Assembly (NCBI GenBank): GCA_022866585.1
Contig: JALHUP010000246.1
Location: forward strand, 1 to 11,950
Direction of reading: 5' to 3'
From: Candidatus Zixiibacteriota bacterium
Lineage (GTDB): Bacteria; Zixibacteria; MSB-5A5; SM1-73
DNA length: 11,950 nucleotides
Every line of letters begins with the position of its first letter. The first letter of the stretch is position 1. Under the pieces are notes generated by a model. It was not told where the DNA came from. It searched no databases and saw nothing but the letters and a program-made list of their open reading frames with translations. A program made the position numbers and the translations under genes. Positions 1 through 6,498 of this stretch are shown in pieces.

Positions 1-276
1 AAAGGGGGAGATACTCGAGATGTAGATGAATTGGAGGAGAAGATAAGATTGGAGATAGAAAGAAAACCACCCTTCGGCTTAAAAGATTTGGAAGTTAACG
101 GAAACGACATTATGAGCAAATTCAATCTGCAACCTTCACCTTTGGTCGGTCAGATTTTGAACCATCTTTTAGAGTTGGTTTTAGATGATCCGGATTTAAA
201 CAAAAAGGAAAAGCTTTTAGAGGGGGCGGAATTTTTTTTGAAAAATATGCCTTTGCTATCGACAAATAGTAAGTAA
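1..276 (+). CDS. CCA tRNA nucleotidyltransferase (HD-type), C-terminal end only
   Basis: The reading frame is open from base 1, so only the last 91 residues of a longer protein are present. The visible part contains a G-N-D-I-M motif, then P-S-P-L-V-G-Q-I-L and a L-L-E-x-V-L-D-D-P-D-L-N-K-K-E-K-L-L stretch. This is the usual C-terminal signature of bacterial CCA-adding enzymes and poly(A) polymerase-like nucleotidyltransferases, where a short helical tail follows the tRNA-binding region. The enzyme adds or repairs the 3' CCA of tRNAs in the cytoplasm. The catalytic head domain and any HD phosphohydrolase domain lie upstream of the window and cannot be checked. A TTG at 31 could be read as a start, but the homologous frame continues upstream of it. 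The stop is 120 bases before sucC, with hairpin repeats between. The family call rests on motif recognition only. Confidence 0.72.
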   Translation, partial: KGGDTRDVDELEEKIRLEIERKPPFGLKDLEVNGNDIMSKFNLQPSPLVGQILNHLLELVLDDPDLNKKEKLLEGAEFFLKNMPLLSTNSK

Positions 277-286
277 TTGAAACCAC

Positions 287-305
287 GCCCCGCCTTTGGC
301 GGGGC
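287..305. repeat. GC-rich hairpin, CCCGCC-type
   Basis: A perfect 8-bp stem, GCCCCGCC / GGCGGGGC, closes a TTT loop just after the nucleotidyltransferase gene. The same core (CCCGCC, three bases, GGCGGG) recurs at 5761-5777 and 6499-6515. It could help end transcription, but no T-run follows, so it is listed as a member of a dispersed hairpin family. Confidence 0.7.
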
Positions 306-366
306 TACTCCGGAGTAGCAGAGCTTGTTGAATCGAAGCGGAGATCCCGCTCTGCGGGGCTCTGCG
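305..366 (+). repeat. CGGAGTAG palindromic element, longer degenerate copy
   Basis: It begins with the perfect 14-base palindrome CTACTCCGGAGTAG (305-318). The GCAGAGC at 318-324 does not pair with the bases just beyond its CTTG, unlike the other copies. It pairs perfectly with GCTCTGC at 349-355, giving a hairpin with a 24-base loop. A smaller alternative hairpin, CCCGC-TCT-GCGGG, lies at 346-358. The element shares CGGAGTAGC and the CTTG loop sequence with copies at 11051-11072 and 11403-11465. It ends about 30 bases before the sucC start and would form part of the sucC leader if transcription starts upstream. Confidence 0.6.
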
Positions 367-396
367 TTATACAAAGCTAAACTAAAAGGAGTAAAG

Positions 397-1554
397 ATGA
401 AAATTCATGAATATCAAGCCAAACAGATTTTTGCTAAATATGGCATCCCCCTTCCTCAAGGTGAGGTCGCTTCTACTCCGGAGGAAGCCAAAAAGATAGC
501 GGAAAAGATTGGTAAACCAGTAATGGTAAAAGCCCAGGTCCATGTGGGAGGGAGGGGTAAAGCGGGAGGCATAAAGAAAGCGGAAAACCCAGATGAGACT
601 TTCGACGTGGCCAGCCAAATCCTGGGAATGGAAATCAAGGGGTTGGTAGTAAAAAAGGTCTTGGTGACCGAATGTAAGGGGATTGCCAGTGAAGCTTATA
701 TAGGAGTGATCGTTGACAGGAAAAGTAAAAAGCCGGTGATCATGGTCTCGGCGGCGGGTGGCATTGACATCGAGGAGGTGGCAAAGGAGACTCCAGAAAA
801 GATTCACAAATTAGAGGTGGAACCCCTTTTAGGGCTCCAATCATTTCAAGCGCGAAATCTGGCTTATAAACTATATTCCGATACAAAAATTGCCAATCAA
901 ACCTCTCCGGTTATCTTAAAACTTTATCGGGCTTTTCGCGAAAATGATTGTTCCTTGGCTGAGATAAACCCATTCATCACCACGCCGGAAGGAGAGGTCT
1001 GGGCTTTGGACGCTAAGATAAACATCGATGACAGTGGACTAGCAAGGCATCCGGAGATAGAGACAATGAGGGACTTGGATGCGGAGGAAAAAGCTGAGGT
1101 GGAAGCCAGACAGAAAGACCTTTCCTTTGTGAAACTGAGTGGGAACATAGGATGCATTGTGAACGGAGCGGGATTAGCCATGGCAACGATGGATCTGGTC
1201 AAGCGTTTCGGAGCGGAGCCGGCTAATTTTCTGGACATCGGGGGAAGTTCCAAACCGGAGAAGGTGGTCAACGCCATGAACATCATCTTGAGAGACCCCA
1301 ACGTGAAAGCTATTCTGTTTAACATCTTCGGTGGGATCACCCGTTGTGATGACGTTGCCAATGGAATAGTATATGCGATCAAACAGTTAAAGCCCAAAGT
1401 CCCCATTGTGGTGAGGTTGACCGGAACCAACGAGGACAAAGCCAGAAAGATCTTAGAGGAGATTAATTTGACGGCCACCTCTTCCATGGAAGAGGTGGTC
1501 AAAAAAGCCATCGAGCTTTCAGGAACTACTCAACTGAATATGTTGGATGGGTAA
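397..1554 (+). CDS. sucC: Succinyl-CoA synthetase (ADP-forming type), beta subunit
   Basis: Cytoplasmic ATP-grasp subunit that binds the nucleotide in the reversible reaction succinyl-CoA + ADP/GDP + Pi to succinate + CoA + ATP/GTP. It works with SucD, encoded just downstream. The 385 residues match the usual length (E. coli 388). Visible features are the N-terminal E-Y-Q-A-K-Q start, K45 and the G-G-R-G-K nucleotide loop (51-55), E-I-N-P-F (189-193) with N191 and D205 as the metal-binding pair spaced as in E. coli, and the C-terminal N-I-F-G-G-I-T-R loop (309-316) that contacts the phosphohistidine. The ATG at 397 is chosen over an upstream in-frame start at 325 because it follows AAAAGGAG at good spacing and matches the family N-terminus. 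The extra 24 residues would be encoded by a repeat element. Nucleotide specificity (ATP or GTP) is not resolved. Confidence 0.96.
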   Translation: MKIHEYQAKQIFAKYGIPLPQGEVASTPEEAKKIAEKIGKPVMVKAQVHVGGRGKAGGIKKAENPDETFDVASQILGMEIKGLVVKKVLVTECKGIASEAYIGVIVDRKSKKPVIMVSAAGGIDIEEVAKETPEKIHKLEVEPLLGLQSFQARNLAYKLYSDTKIANQTSPVILKLYRAFRENDCSLAEINPFITTPEGEVWALDAKINIDDSGLARHPEIETMRDLDAEEKAEVEARQKDLSFVKLSGNIGCIVNGAGLAMATMDLVKRFGAEPANFLDIGGSSKPEKVVNAMNIILRDPNVKAILFNIFGGITRCDDVANGIVYAIKQLKPKVPIVVRLTGTNEDKARKILEEINLTATSSMEEVVKKAIELSGTTQLNMLDG

Positions 1555-1583
1555 TTTCACCTTTTAAAGACGGAGGTTTTCAG

Positions 1584-1859
1584 ATGACAACTTTAAAGAC
1601 TAAGAACAAAATAGTCTCCTCAATAATAAACGAAGGGTTGAACCTTAAGAAGATGGCACTCACTCATAGCTTGAGAAATTATCAATCCGAATTGGAGGCT
1701 TTTGAAAAAAAGTACAAGATGAAAAGCAAAATATTTGTAAAAAAATTTGAAAACGGCATTTTAGGAGACGAAGCCTCATGGTTTGAATGGTTGTTTATAT
1801 ATAGAGCTATGCAAAAAACAGAGGAAAAGTTGAAGCTTCTTAAAACTATCAAGCTATGA
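1584..1859 (+). CDS. Putative antitoxin partner of a TumE-family toxin
   Basis: A 91-residue lysine-rich, mostly helical protein. A strong GGAGG (1572-1576) lies 7 bases before the ATG. The central part, F-E-K-K-Y-K-M-K-S-K-I-F-V-K-K-F-E-N-G-I-L-G-D-E followed by W-F-E-W, resembles a small family of putative antitoxins that I know from next to DUF6516 genes. The C-terminal third looks like an amphipathic or coiled-coil helix (E-E-K-L-K-L-L-K). There is no clear helix-turn-helix, so DNA binding and autoregulation are not evident. Its stop overlaps the next gene's start in ATGA, typical of translational coupling in toxin-antitoxin operons. The gene is very AT-rich (one 60-base line has about 28% GC, against about 48% in a sucD line), consistent with acquisition from elsewhere. 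Function as antitoxin is inferred from this resemblance and from context. Confidence 0.6.
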   Translation: MTTLKTKNKIVSSIINEGLNLKKMALTHSLRNYQSELEAFEKKYKMKSKIFVKKFENGILGDEASWFEWLFIYRAMQKTEEKLKLLKTIKL

Positions 1860-2236
1860 TCCAAAAATATTTTTACGAAGTAAAAGAATGGATTTATCAG
1901 CATAGGTCTTTAGTGCTTCACGATGAATTAGACTTTAGAGTGGATGAGGAGCTGGATATTGGACTGATCAAAGGTAAAATCAGTTTTGTGGATGGTTCAA
2001 GTTTGTATATTAGTGAAAGCTTAAATCTGGAAAAGCCCAGCTACAGATTTCATTTTATGGATGCACAGACCAGAGCTTTCAAGCGTTGGGATTCATCTCC
2101 CCATTTCAAAAAAATCAAAACTTTTCCTTATCATTTTCATGATGGAGAAAAAATAAAACCCTCAAAGCCCAAGACTTCCTTAGAAATTTTAGAATTAGTG
2201 AAAAGAATTGTTCTTGATAATATCAGCAAACTTTAA
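1856..2236 (+). CDS. TumE-family (DUF6516) putative toxin
   Basis: A 126-residue protein with the layout of DUF6516/TumE toxins. It has an N-terminal helix (residues 1-16), a strand region with I-K-G-K-I-S-F-V-D-G-S-S-L-Y (38-51), then the conserved core: Y-R-F-H-F (63-67), R-W-D-S-S-P-H (77-83) and T-F-P-Y-H-F-H (89-95). The family pattern I recall is R-Y-D-N-x-P-H followed by F-P-H-H-K-H. Here the first histidine of the second block is tyrosine (Y92), while H93 and H95 remain. The start overlaps the upstream putative antitoxin by four bases, and there is no separate ribosome-binding site, so translation is probably coupled. It is as AT-rich as its partner (one line about 25% GC). The family assignment is fairly firm. 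The molecular activity of this protein is not known to me and is not shown by the sequence. Confidence 0.72.
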   Translation: MIQKYFYEVKEWIYQHRSLVLHDELDFRVDEELDIGLIKGKISFVDGSSLYISESLNLEKPSYRFHFMDAQTRAFKRWDSSPHFKKIKTFPYHFHDGEKIKPSKPKTSLEILELVKRIVLDNISKL

Positions 2237-2259
2237 TTCTTCAAAGAAAGGGATATTTG

Positions 2260-3231
2260 ATGAGTATACTGATTGACAAAAAAACTAAGGTGGTGGTTCA
2301 AGGAATCACCGGAAGGGATGGGGCTTTCCATACCAAGCAGATGCTGGAGTATGGAACAAAGATTGTGGCTGGGGTGACACCCGGCAAAGGTGGGGAAAAA
2401 GTCGAAGGCGTTCCGGTCTTCAATTCAGTCAAGGAAGCGGCCCAGGCAACTGGGGCAAATACCTCCGTGATCTATGTCCCTTCAAAATTTGCCGTAGATG
2501 CCATCTATGAAGCCGCAGATGCGGGAGTGGATTTGGTGGTTTGCGTCAGTGAAGGCATACCGGCTATGGATATGCTTCAAGTATATAATTATCTGAAGAC
2601 CACCAAGACCAGATTGGTGGGACCCAACACCCCGGGATTGATCACTCCCGGTGTGACCAAAGTCGGGATCATGCCCGGACAAATTCATACGAAAGGAAAT
2701 GTTGGTGTGGTCTCCCGCAGTGGAACTTTGACTTATGAGGTGGTTTATCATCTTACTTTAAATGGCATCGGACAGTCCACCTGTCTTGGCATAGGCGGGG
2801 ATCAGATCGTGGGCACAGGCTTTCTTGATGTCCTGGATCTTTTTGAGAAAGATCCCCAAACCAAGGCGGTGGTCTTGATTGGTGAGATCGGAGGAACCGA
2901 TGAGGAGGAGGCGGCATTATTCATAAAGAAAAATATGACCAAGCCGGTGGTGGCATTTGTGGCCGGTAGAACCGCTCCTCCCGGAAAGAGGATGGGACAT
3001 GCGGGAGCCATAATTGCCGGAGGAAGCGGAACTGCGGCAGAGAAAATCGCCGCTTTTGAAAAAGCTAAAATCAAAGTGGCTGAAAGTCCGGCAGAGGTGG
3101 CAACTTTAGTAAAAGCGGAACTGGAAAAACTAAAAGCTAAAAAGAAACCGAAAAAGAAAGCCCCGGCCAAAAAAGTTAAAGAGAAGAAGGTAAAACCCTT
3201 TAAGAAAAAAATTAGAAAGAGAACTCGATAA
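2260..3231 (+). CDS. sucD: Succinyl-CoA synthetase, alpha subunit, with lysine-rich C-terminal tail
   Basis: CoA-binding, catalytic-histidine subunit that pairs with SucC. Visible features are the G-I-T-G-R-D-G CoA/nucleotide-binding loop (15-21), S-R-S-G-T-L-T-Y-E (152-160) at the active site, G-E-I-G-G (208-212) with E209 positioned to orient the histidine, and G-H-A-G-A-I-I (246-252) with H247 as the phosphorylated histidine. The enzyme body ends near residue 287, as expected for a family of about 290 residues. Residues 288-323 form an added tail with 18 lysines and 3 arginines in 36 positions, rich in K-K-x-P and A-P-A-K-K. The ATG at 2260 follows AAAGG at 2248-2252; a TTG directly before it is ignored. 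It lies only 23 bases after the toxin gene and was probably cotranscribed with sucC before the toxin-antitoxin pair came between them. Confidence 0.95.
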   Translation: MSILIDKKTKVVVQGITGRDGAFHTKQMLEYGTKIVAGVTPGKGGEKVEGVPVFNSVKEAAQATGANTSVIYVPSKFAVDAIYEAADAGVDLVVCVSEGIPAMDMLQVYNYLKTTKTRLVGPNTPGLITPGVTKVGIMPGQIHTKGNVGVVSRSGTLTYEVVYHLTLNGIGQSTCLGIGGDQIVGTGFLDVLDLFEKDPQTKAVVLIGEIGGTDEEEAALFIKKNMTKPVVAFVAGRTAPPGKRMGHAGAIIAGGSGTAAEKIAAFEKAKIKVAESPAEVATLVKAELEKLKAKKKPKKKAPAKKVKEKKVKPFKKKIRKRTR

Positions 3232-3309
3232 CCAAGAATTCAAACGAAGTATCCTGCTCCGTTGAACAGCGGTTAATTACACCTTTGAGGTTGAGTCAGC
3301 TATTCTGTT

Positions 3310-3338
3310 GAGGTGTCAAAACTGGGTTCTGACACCTC
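3310..3338. repeat. Hairpin between sucD and the glycosyltransferase gene
   Basis: A perfect 9-bp inverted repeat, GAGGTGTCA (3310-3318) and TGACACCTC (3330-3338), with an 11-base loop. No T-run follows. A smaller imperfect hairpin (CCGTTG-AA-CAGCGG, one G-T wobble) precedes it at about 3260-3273. Either could attenuate readthrough from the suc operon. A TTGACA at 3353-3358 follows, but no good -10 is present at the right distance, so I do not call a promoter. Confidence 0.5.
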
Positions 3339-3400
3339 GGCATGAAGTTCTCTTGACAAAAACCACTAAAGGTGGGATAGCTCCCCAAAATAGGTATTCC

Positions 3401-5584
3401 ATGAACATATCACAAAAAATTGAAATACCTGAGCAAAAAGCAAAGATACAACTTTTTCAAAAAGAGACTTTTGTAATTGTCGGACTATTTTTATTGGCTT
3501 TTGTTATCAGGCTGATCTATTTGAATCAGATAAAATCAAACCCCTACTTCGATACTCCCCAAAGAGACCCATTGTGGCACCATAACTGGGCTAAAGAGAT
3601 TGCCGGGGGCAATTGGATTGGCAATGAGGTGTTTTTCCGGGCTCCACTTTATCCTTATTTTCGTGGGATATTATATGTTATCTTTGGTGAAAGCTTCTAT
3701 GTGGCGAGCCTAATTCAAATTCTTATAGGCTCCCTAAGTTGTGTTTTAATCTATTTGCTTGCCAAAAAGCTGTTCAATCGGACCATTGGTATCATTGGTT
3801 CAATTATAGCCTGTTTCTATGCTCCCTTCATCCATTTTGATGCCGAATTGGAGCTCCCGGTATTGGAAGTATTCCTTGATTTACTTATGGTTTTACTTTT
3901 GTTGAGTGCCGGGACAAAACTCAAAAAAAGATGGTGGGTTCTATCAGGCATTGTCTTGGGTTTGTCCGCCATTACTCGACCCAACGTTCTGGTATTCGTT
4001 CCTTTTGTTTTGCTATGGATCTCCCTAAGATTATGGAAAGAAAATAAGAACAAGATCATGGTTTCGAGCCTCTTCTTCCTGTTGGGAAGCATCTTGATTA
4101 TCTCTCCCTTAACTATCAGAAATTGGGTGGTGGGAAAGGATTTTGTCCTGATCTCCTCGCAGGGAGGGATAAATTTCTTTATAGGGAACAACATAGAATC
4201 GGACGGGAAAACCGCAGCCGCCGCCCCTGGAATGCTTCCCTACGAGGGATATAAAGATAATATTTGGTTGACTTCTATCAAACTGGCAGAAAGAAGCTTA
4301 GGGAGAAAGTTAAAACCATCCGAAATATCTAATTTTTGGTTCAAACAAGGTTTTAGTTTCATTAAAACACAGCCTTTAGAATACTTGCAACTTTTGGGCA
4401 AGAAGTTGTACTTCTTCTGGAATTCGTATGAGATCGAAAGCAATCAGGATCTTTATTTTTTCTCAAGATGGTCCTCTCTTTTGAGGTTGCTTCTATGGGA
4501 CTGGATTTTGCGCATCCCTTTTGGGATCATTGGACCCCTCTCCATCCTGGGAATGATTTTGAATGCTAAGTTTTGGAAGAAATATTTTCTGTTGTATGCC
4601 TTTATTTTCGGTTACATGCTCTCAGTAATTTCCTTTTTTGTGGCCTCTCGGTTTCGTCTCCCGGTTATTCCCCTCTTGATAATCTTTGCCTCGTATTCAA
4701 TCTATTGGTTAGTGGAAAAGATTAAAAACAAACGGACTCGCCCCTTGTTTGTTTCACTTTCTGTTTTAATCCCCTTACTCTTGATCGCCAACTCCAATCT
4801 CTTTGAGGTCAACAAGCCTAACCTCTCTGTTACCTATAATACGCTAGGCATAGCTTACGCCCAAAAGGGATGGTATGACTCAGCCATCTCTATTTTTCAA
4901 GAGAGCATAAAGGCAAATCCCAATTCGGCACTGCCTCACCTATACTTAGGACATGTTAATTATCAGAAAGGATATTGGGATGAGGCCATAAAGGAATATA
5001 AGGAGGCGATAGATCTTGATTCCACCATGGCCATTGCCTACAGTGATTTAGGATATCTATATGATCAGATGAATAACGATGAGGAAGCTTTTCTGGTGTA
5101 TAGAAAAGCAGTGGAAATAGATTCGACTCAGGTTAGGGCTTTAGTCAATTTAGCATTTCTTTTTGAGAAGAAAGGATTATATGAACAAGCGGTGAGCCAA
5201 TACCAAAAAGCATTAGTATTTGAGCCTGAAGTCGCCAGCATTCATAATGATTTGGGTAATGCCTATATCAAATTAAATTTAAAAGACAAGGGGGTGGTTG
5301 AGTTTAAGAAGGCATTGGAATTAGATCCAAATTATGTTTATGCCCACGTCAATTTAGGGAATATCTATTTTGAAGAAAGTAAGTATCAAATGGCAATTAC
5401 TCAATATAATACCGCCATAAAATTCGATCCCAAGATGATAAAGGCATATTACAATTTAGCTATCGCTTACCTGAAAACCAACCAGCCTTACAAAGCAATA
5501 AAAGTGTTGAAAGACGGCCTAAAAATAAACCCTGATGCAGGAGAACTTAAAAAACTTCTCGAAAAATTGTCCGCAGAATCCTGA
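3401..5584 (+). CDS. GT-C (family 39-like) membrane glycosyltransferase with C-terminal TPR domain
   Basis: A 727-residue protein in two parts. Residues 1 to about 466 form a polytopic membrane domain with roughly ten hydrophobic segments, the first near 25-41. The first outside loop carries F-D-T-P-x-x-D (50-56) and W-A-K-E-I-A-G-G-N-W-I-G, then R-A-P-L-Y-P-Y-F, the pattern of PMT_2/GT39-like enzymes that move a sugar from a polyprenyl-phosphate carrier. D56 is the likely catalytic acid/base position. R-F-R-L-P (417-421) is also typical. Residues 477-714 are seven consecutive 34-residue TPRs, each with the L-G/A-Y...A-I...P spacing, followed by a 13-residue tail. TPRs placed after the last membrane segment would face the periplasm if the N-terminus is cytoplasmic (inference). 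The ATG at 3401 is chosen over one at 3308 because the extra 31 residues overlap a hairpin and have no family counterpart. Acceptor and sugar are unknown. Confidence 0.85.
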   Translation: MNISQKIEIPEQKAKIQLFQKETFVIVGLFLLAFVIRLIYLNQIKSNPYFDTPQRDPLWHHNWAKEIAGGNWIGNEVFFRAPLYPYFRGILYVIFGESFYVASLIQILIGSLSCVLIYLLAKKLFNRTIGIIGSIIACFYAPFIHFDAELELPVLEVFLDLLMVLLLLSAGTKLKKRWWVLSGIVLGLSAITRPNVLVFVPFVLLWISLRLWKENKNKIMVSSLFFLLGSILIISPLTIRNWVVGKDFVLISSQGGINFFIGNNIESDGKTAAAAPGMLPYEGYKDNIWLTSIKLAERSLGRKLKPSEISNFWFKQGFSFIKTQPLEYLQLLGKKLYFFWNSYEIESNQDLYFFSRWSSLLRLLLWDWILRIPFGIIGPLSILGMILNAKFWKKYFLLYAFIFGYMLSVISFFVASRFRLPVIPLLIIFASYSIYWLVEKIKNKRTRPLFVSLSVLIPLLLIANSNLFEVNKPNLSVTYNTLGIAYAQKGWYDSAISIFQESIKANPNSALPHLYLGHVNYQKGYWDEAIKEYKEAIDLDSTMAIAYSDLGYLYDQMNNDEEAFLVYRKAVEIDSTQVRALVNLAFLFEKKGLYEQAVSQYQKALVFEPEVASIHNDLGNAYIKLNLKDKGVVEFKKALELDPNYVYAHVNLGNIYFEESKYQMAITQYNTAIKFDPKMIKAYYNLAIAYLKTNQPYKAIKVLKDGLKINPDAGELKKLLEKLSAES

Positions 5585-5739
5585 CGAGTTGCGGACTGGC
5601 AAATACCTGCAGGACAAAGGAAATTGAATCCACCGGAGTAAAAGGCTTACGCTTTAACTTCCGAGTAAAGTCTTTTGCTTCGGAATTCTTCCACCTTTTG
5701 CGGAATCTTAAGATTATTCCCGAAGCATCAAAAGTTAAT

Positions 5740-5802
5740 CCCTGCTTGCCGTTGGTCTTTTCCCGCCTGTGGCGGGATACTTGTGATTGACCAACGGCAG
5801 GG
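5740..5802. repeat. Nested inverted repeat containing a CCCGCC-type hairpin
   Basis: The outer arms GCCGTTGGTC (5748-5757) and GACCAACGGC (5789-5798) are perfectly complementary, extended by CCCT (5740-5743) with AGGG (5799-5802) across a 4-base bulge. Inside lies TCCCGCC-TGT-GGCGGGA (5761-5777), the same hairpin core seen at 287-305 and 6499-6515. Upstream in the same 266-base intergenic stretch (5585-5850) are a TTCCGA/TCGGAA inverted repeat (about 5671-5697) and the perfect 12-base palindrome AATCTTAAGATT (near 5704-5715). I see no gene in this stretch. Confidence 0.65.
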
Positions 5803-5850
5803 TTGGAAGGCAAGACAGCTCACCAAAAGATTCGGTTTGGTGCACAAATC

Positions 5851-6172
5851 ATGGAGACCCGTCTGGAACAAAACACTGAAATGGCTATACAAAAGGCAAA
5901 GATACGACTTTTCCAAAAAGAGACTTTTTTACTTGTCGGACTATTTTTATTGGCTTTTGCTATCAGACTGATATATTTGAATCAGATAAAATCAAATCCT
6001 TACTTCGATACCCCACAAATGGACGAGCTGTGGCATCATAATTGGGCTAAAGAGATTGCCGGAGGCGATTGGATCGGCAAGGAGGTATTTCCCAAGCTCC
6101 CCTTTATCCTTATTTTGTGGGAACATTATGTGCTCTTTTGGGGGAGAGCTTTTATCTTCCCCGGCTGATTAC
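5851..6172 (+). pseudogene. Truncated, frameshifted copy of the N-terminal part of the adjacent glycosyltransferase
   Basis: From about 5890 the sequence matches the start of the intact gene at 3401, with roughly 88% identity over about 195 bases by my hand alignment. It repeats the first membrane segment, N-P-Y-F-D-T-P and W-H-H-N-W-A-K-E-I-A-G-G-D-W-I-G-K-E-V-F. After that the frame breaks: one base is missing near 6090 and another near 6116, relative to the intact copy. Following those shifts recovers A-P-L-Y-P-Y-F, then G-E-S-F-Y-L-P-R-L-I-T and a stop at about 6172, where similarity ends. Over 80% of the gene, including all TPRs, is absent. One difference falls at the putative active-site loop: D-E-L-W-H-H here against D-P-L-W-H-H in the intact gene. 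This may mean it derives from a paralogue and not from a recent copy of that exact gene. Confidence 0.8.
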
Positions 6173-6373
6173 TTAAAAGTCGCGGCTTTCGGTAAAGATC
6201 TTCTTGACCAAAAAATTTACATTGTTGCAAAAATTATTCCAAAGGATATTTCGATTCCCAAAAAACATTGGGATGAGGATATATTTGTCTATGATCTCAA
6301 CACAAATAAGATAGAGAGAATCCCGAGAGATACGCAACTGCTTGACCAATGCAGAAAAATAATCTGGAGATAG
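6169..6373 (+). pseudogene. C-terminal remnant of an unidentified gene
   Basis: Where the glycosyltransferase similarity stops, a different frame continues for about 67 residues to a TAG at 6371-6373. The peptide looks like real protein: D-Y-L-K-V-A-A-F-G-K-D-L-L-D-Q-K-I-Y-I-V-A-K, later I-F-V-Y-D-L-N-T-N-K-I-E-R-I-P-R-D, ending K-I-I-W-R. The V-Y-D-L-N-T-N-K-I pattern is reminiscent of a beta-propeller blade, but that is a weak analogy and I do not recognise the family. The open frame extends upstream to 6056 only by reading the glycosyltransferase fragment out of frame. There is no start codon or ribosome-binding site of its own. Confidence 0.45.
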
Positions 6374-6400
6374 ACCCCAATTATAATGTTCGTAAAAACT

Positions 6401-6449
6401 GTTGCCAAGATTCTTGATAGGATAGAAATTCTCCCTTCTTGTTGGCAAC
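6401..6449. repeat. Inverted repeat GTTGCCAA / TTGGCAAC
   Basis: Two perfect 8-base arms (6401-6408 and 6442-6449) are separated by 33 bases, just after the unidentified gene remnant. The loop is too long for a typical terminator and there is no T-run. It could be a protein-binding site or an insertion scar; nothing decides between these. Confidence 0.4.
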
Positions 6450-6498
6450 TGACGCCCGCGTCATACTATTTTCCTTAATTGTCAAGGATTCCTCCTGA

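Noticed and set aside
325..396. Upstream in-frame extension of sucC (24 extra residues).
   Set aside because: The extension reads through a palindromic repeat and has no ribosome-binding site. The ATG at 397 has AAAAGGAG in front and matches the SucC N-terminus.
924..1511. Long antisense open frame opposite sucC (195 residues).
   Set aside because: It lies entirely opposite a well-supported conserved gene, and its protein has no domain-like features.
2802..3170. Antisense open frame opposite sucD (122 residues), hydrophobic and alanine-rich.
   Set aside because: Hydrophobicity follows from the opposite strand of lysine-rich and glycine/alanine codons. sucD is certain on the + strand.
3353..3381. 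TTGACA-17-GATAGC as a promoter for the glycosyltransferase.
   Set aside because: The -35 is perfect but the -10 matches only three of six positions, and the start site would leave almost no leader. Not strong enough to call.
3308..3400. Upstream in-frame extension of the glycosyltransferase (31 residues).
   Set aside because: It overlaps the 9-bp hairpin at 3310-3338 and encodes no recognisable family sequence. The shorter start gives a normal cytoplasmic N-terminus before the first membrane segment.
6056..6168. N-terminal half of an open frame running 6056-6373, as a single gene.
   Set aside because: This half is the glycosyltransferase fragment read in the wrong frame. Only the part after about 6169 looks like genuine protein.
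5803..6168. A second, functional small membrane protein.
   Set aside because: The match to the neighbouring glycosyltransferase breaks by two single-base shifts and truncation. The tail after E-V-F is an out-of-frame reading of conserved sequence.
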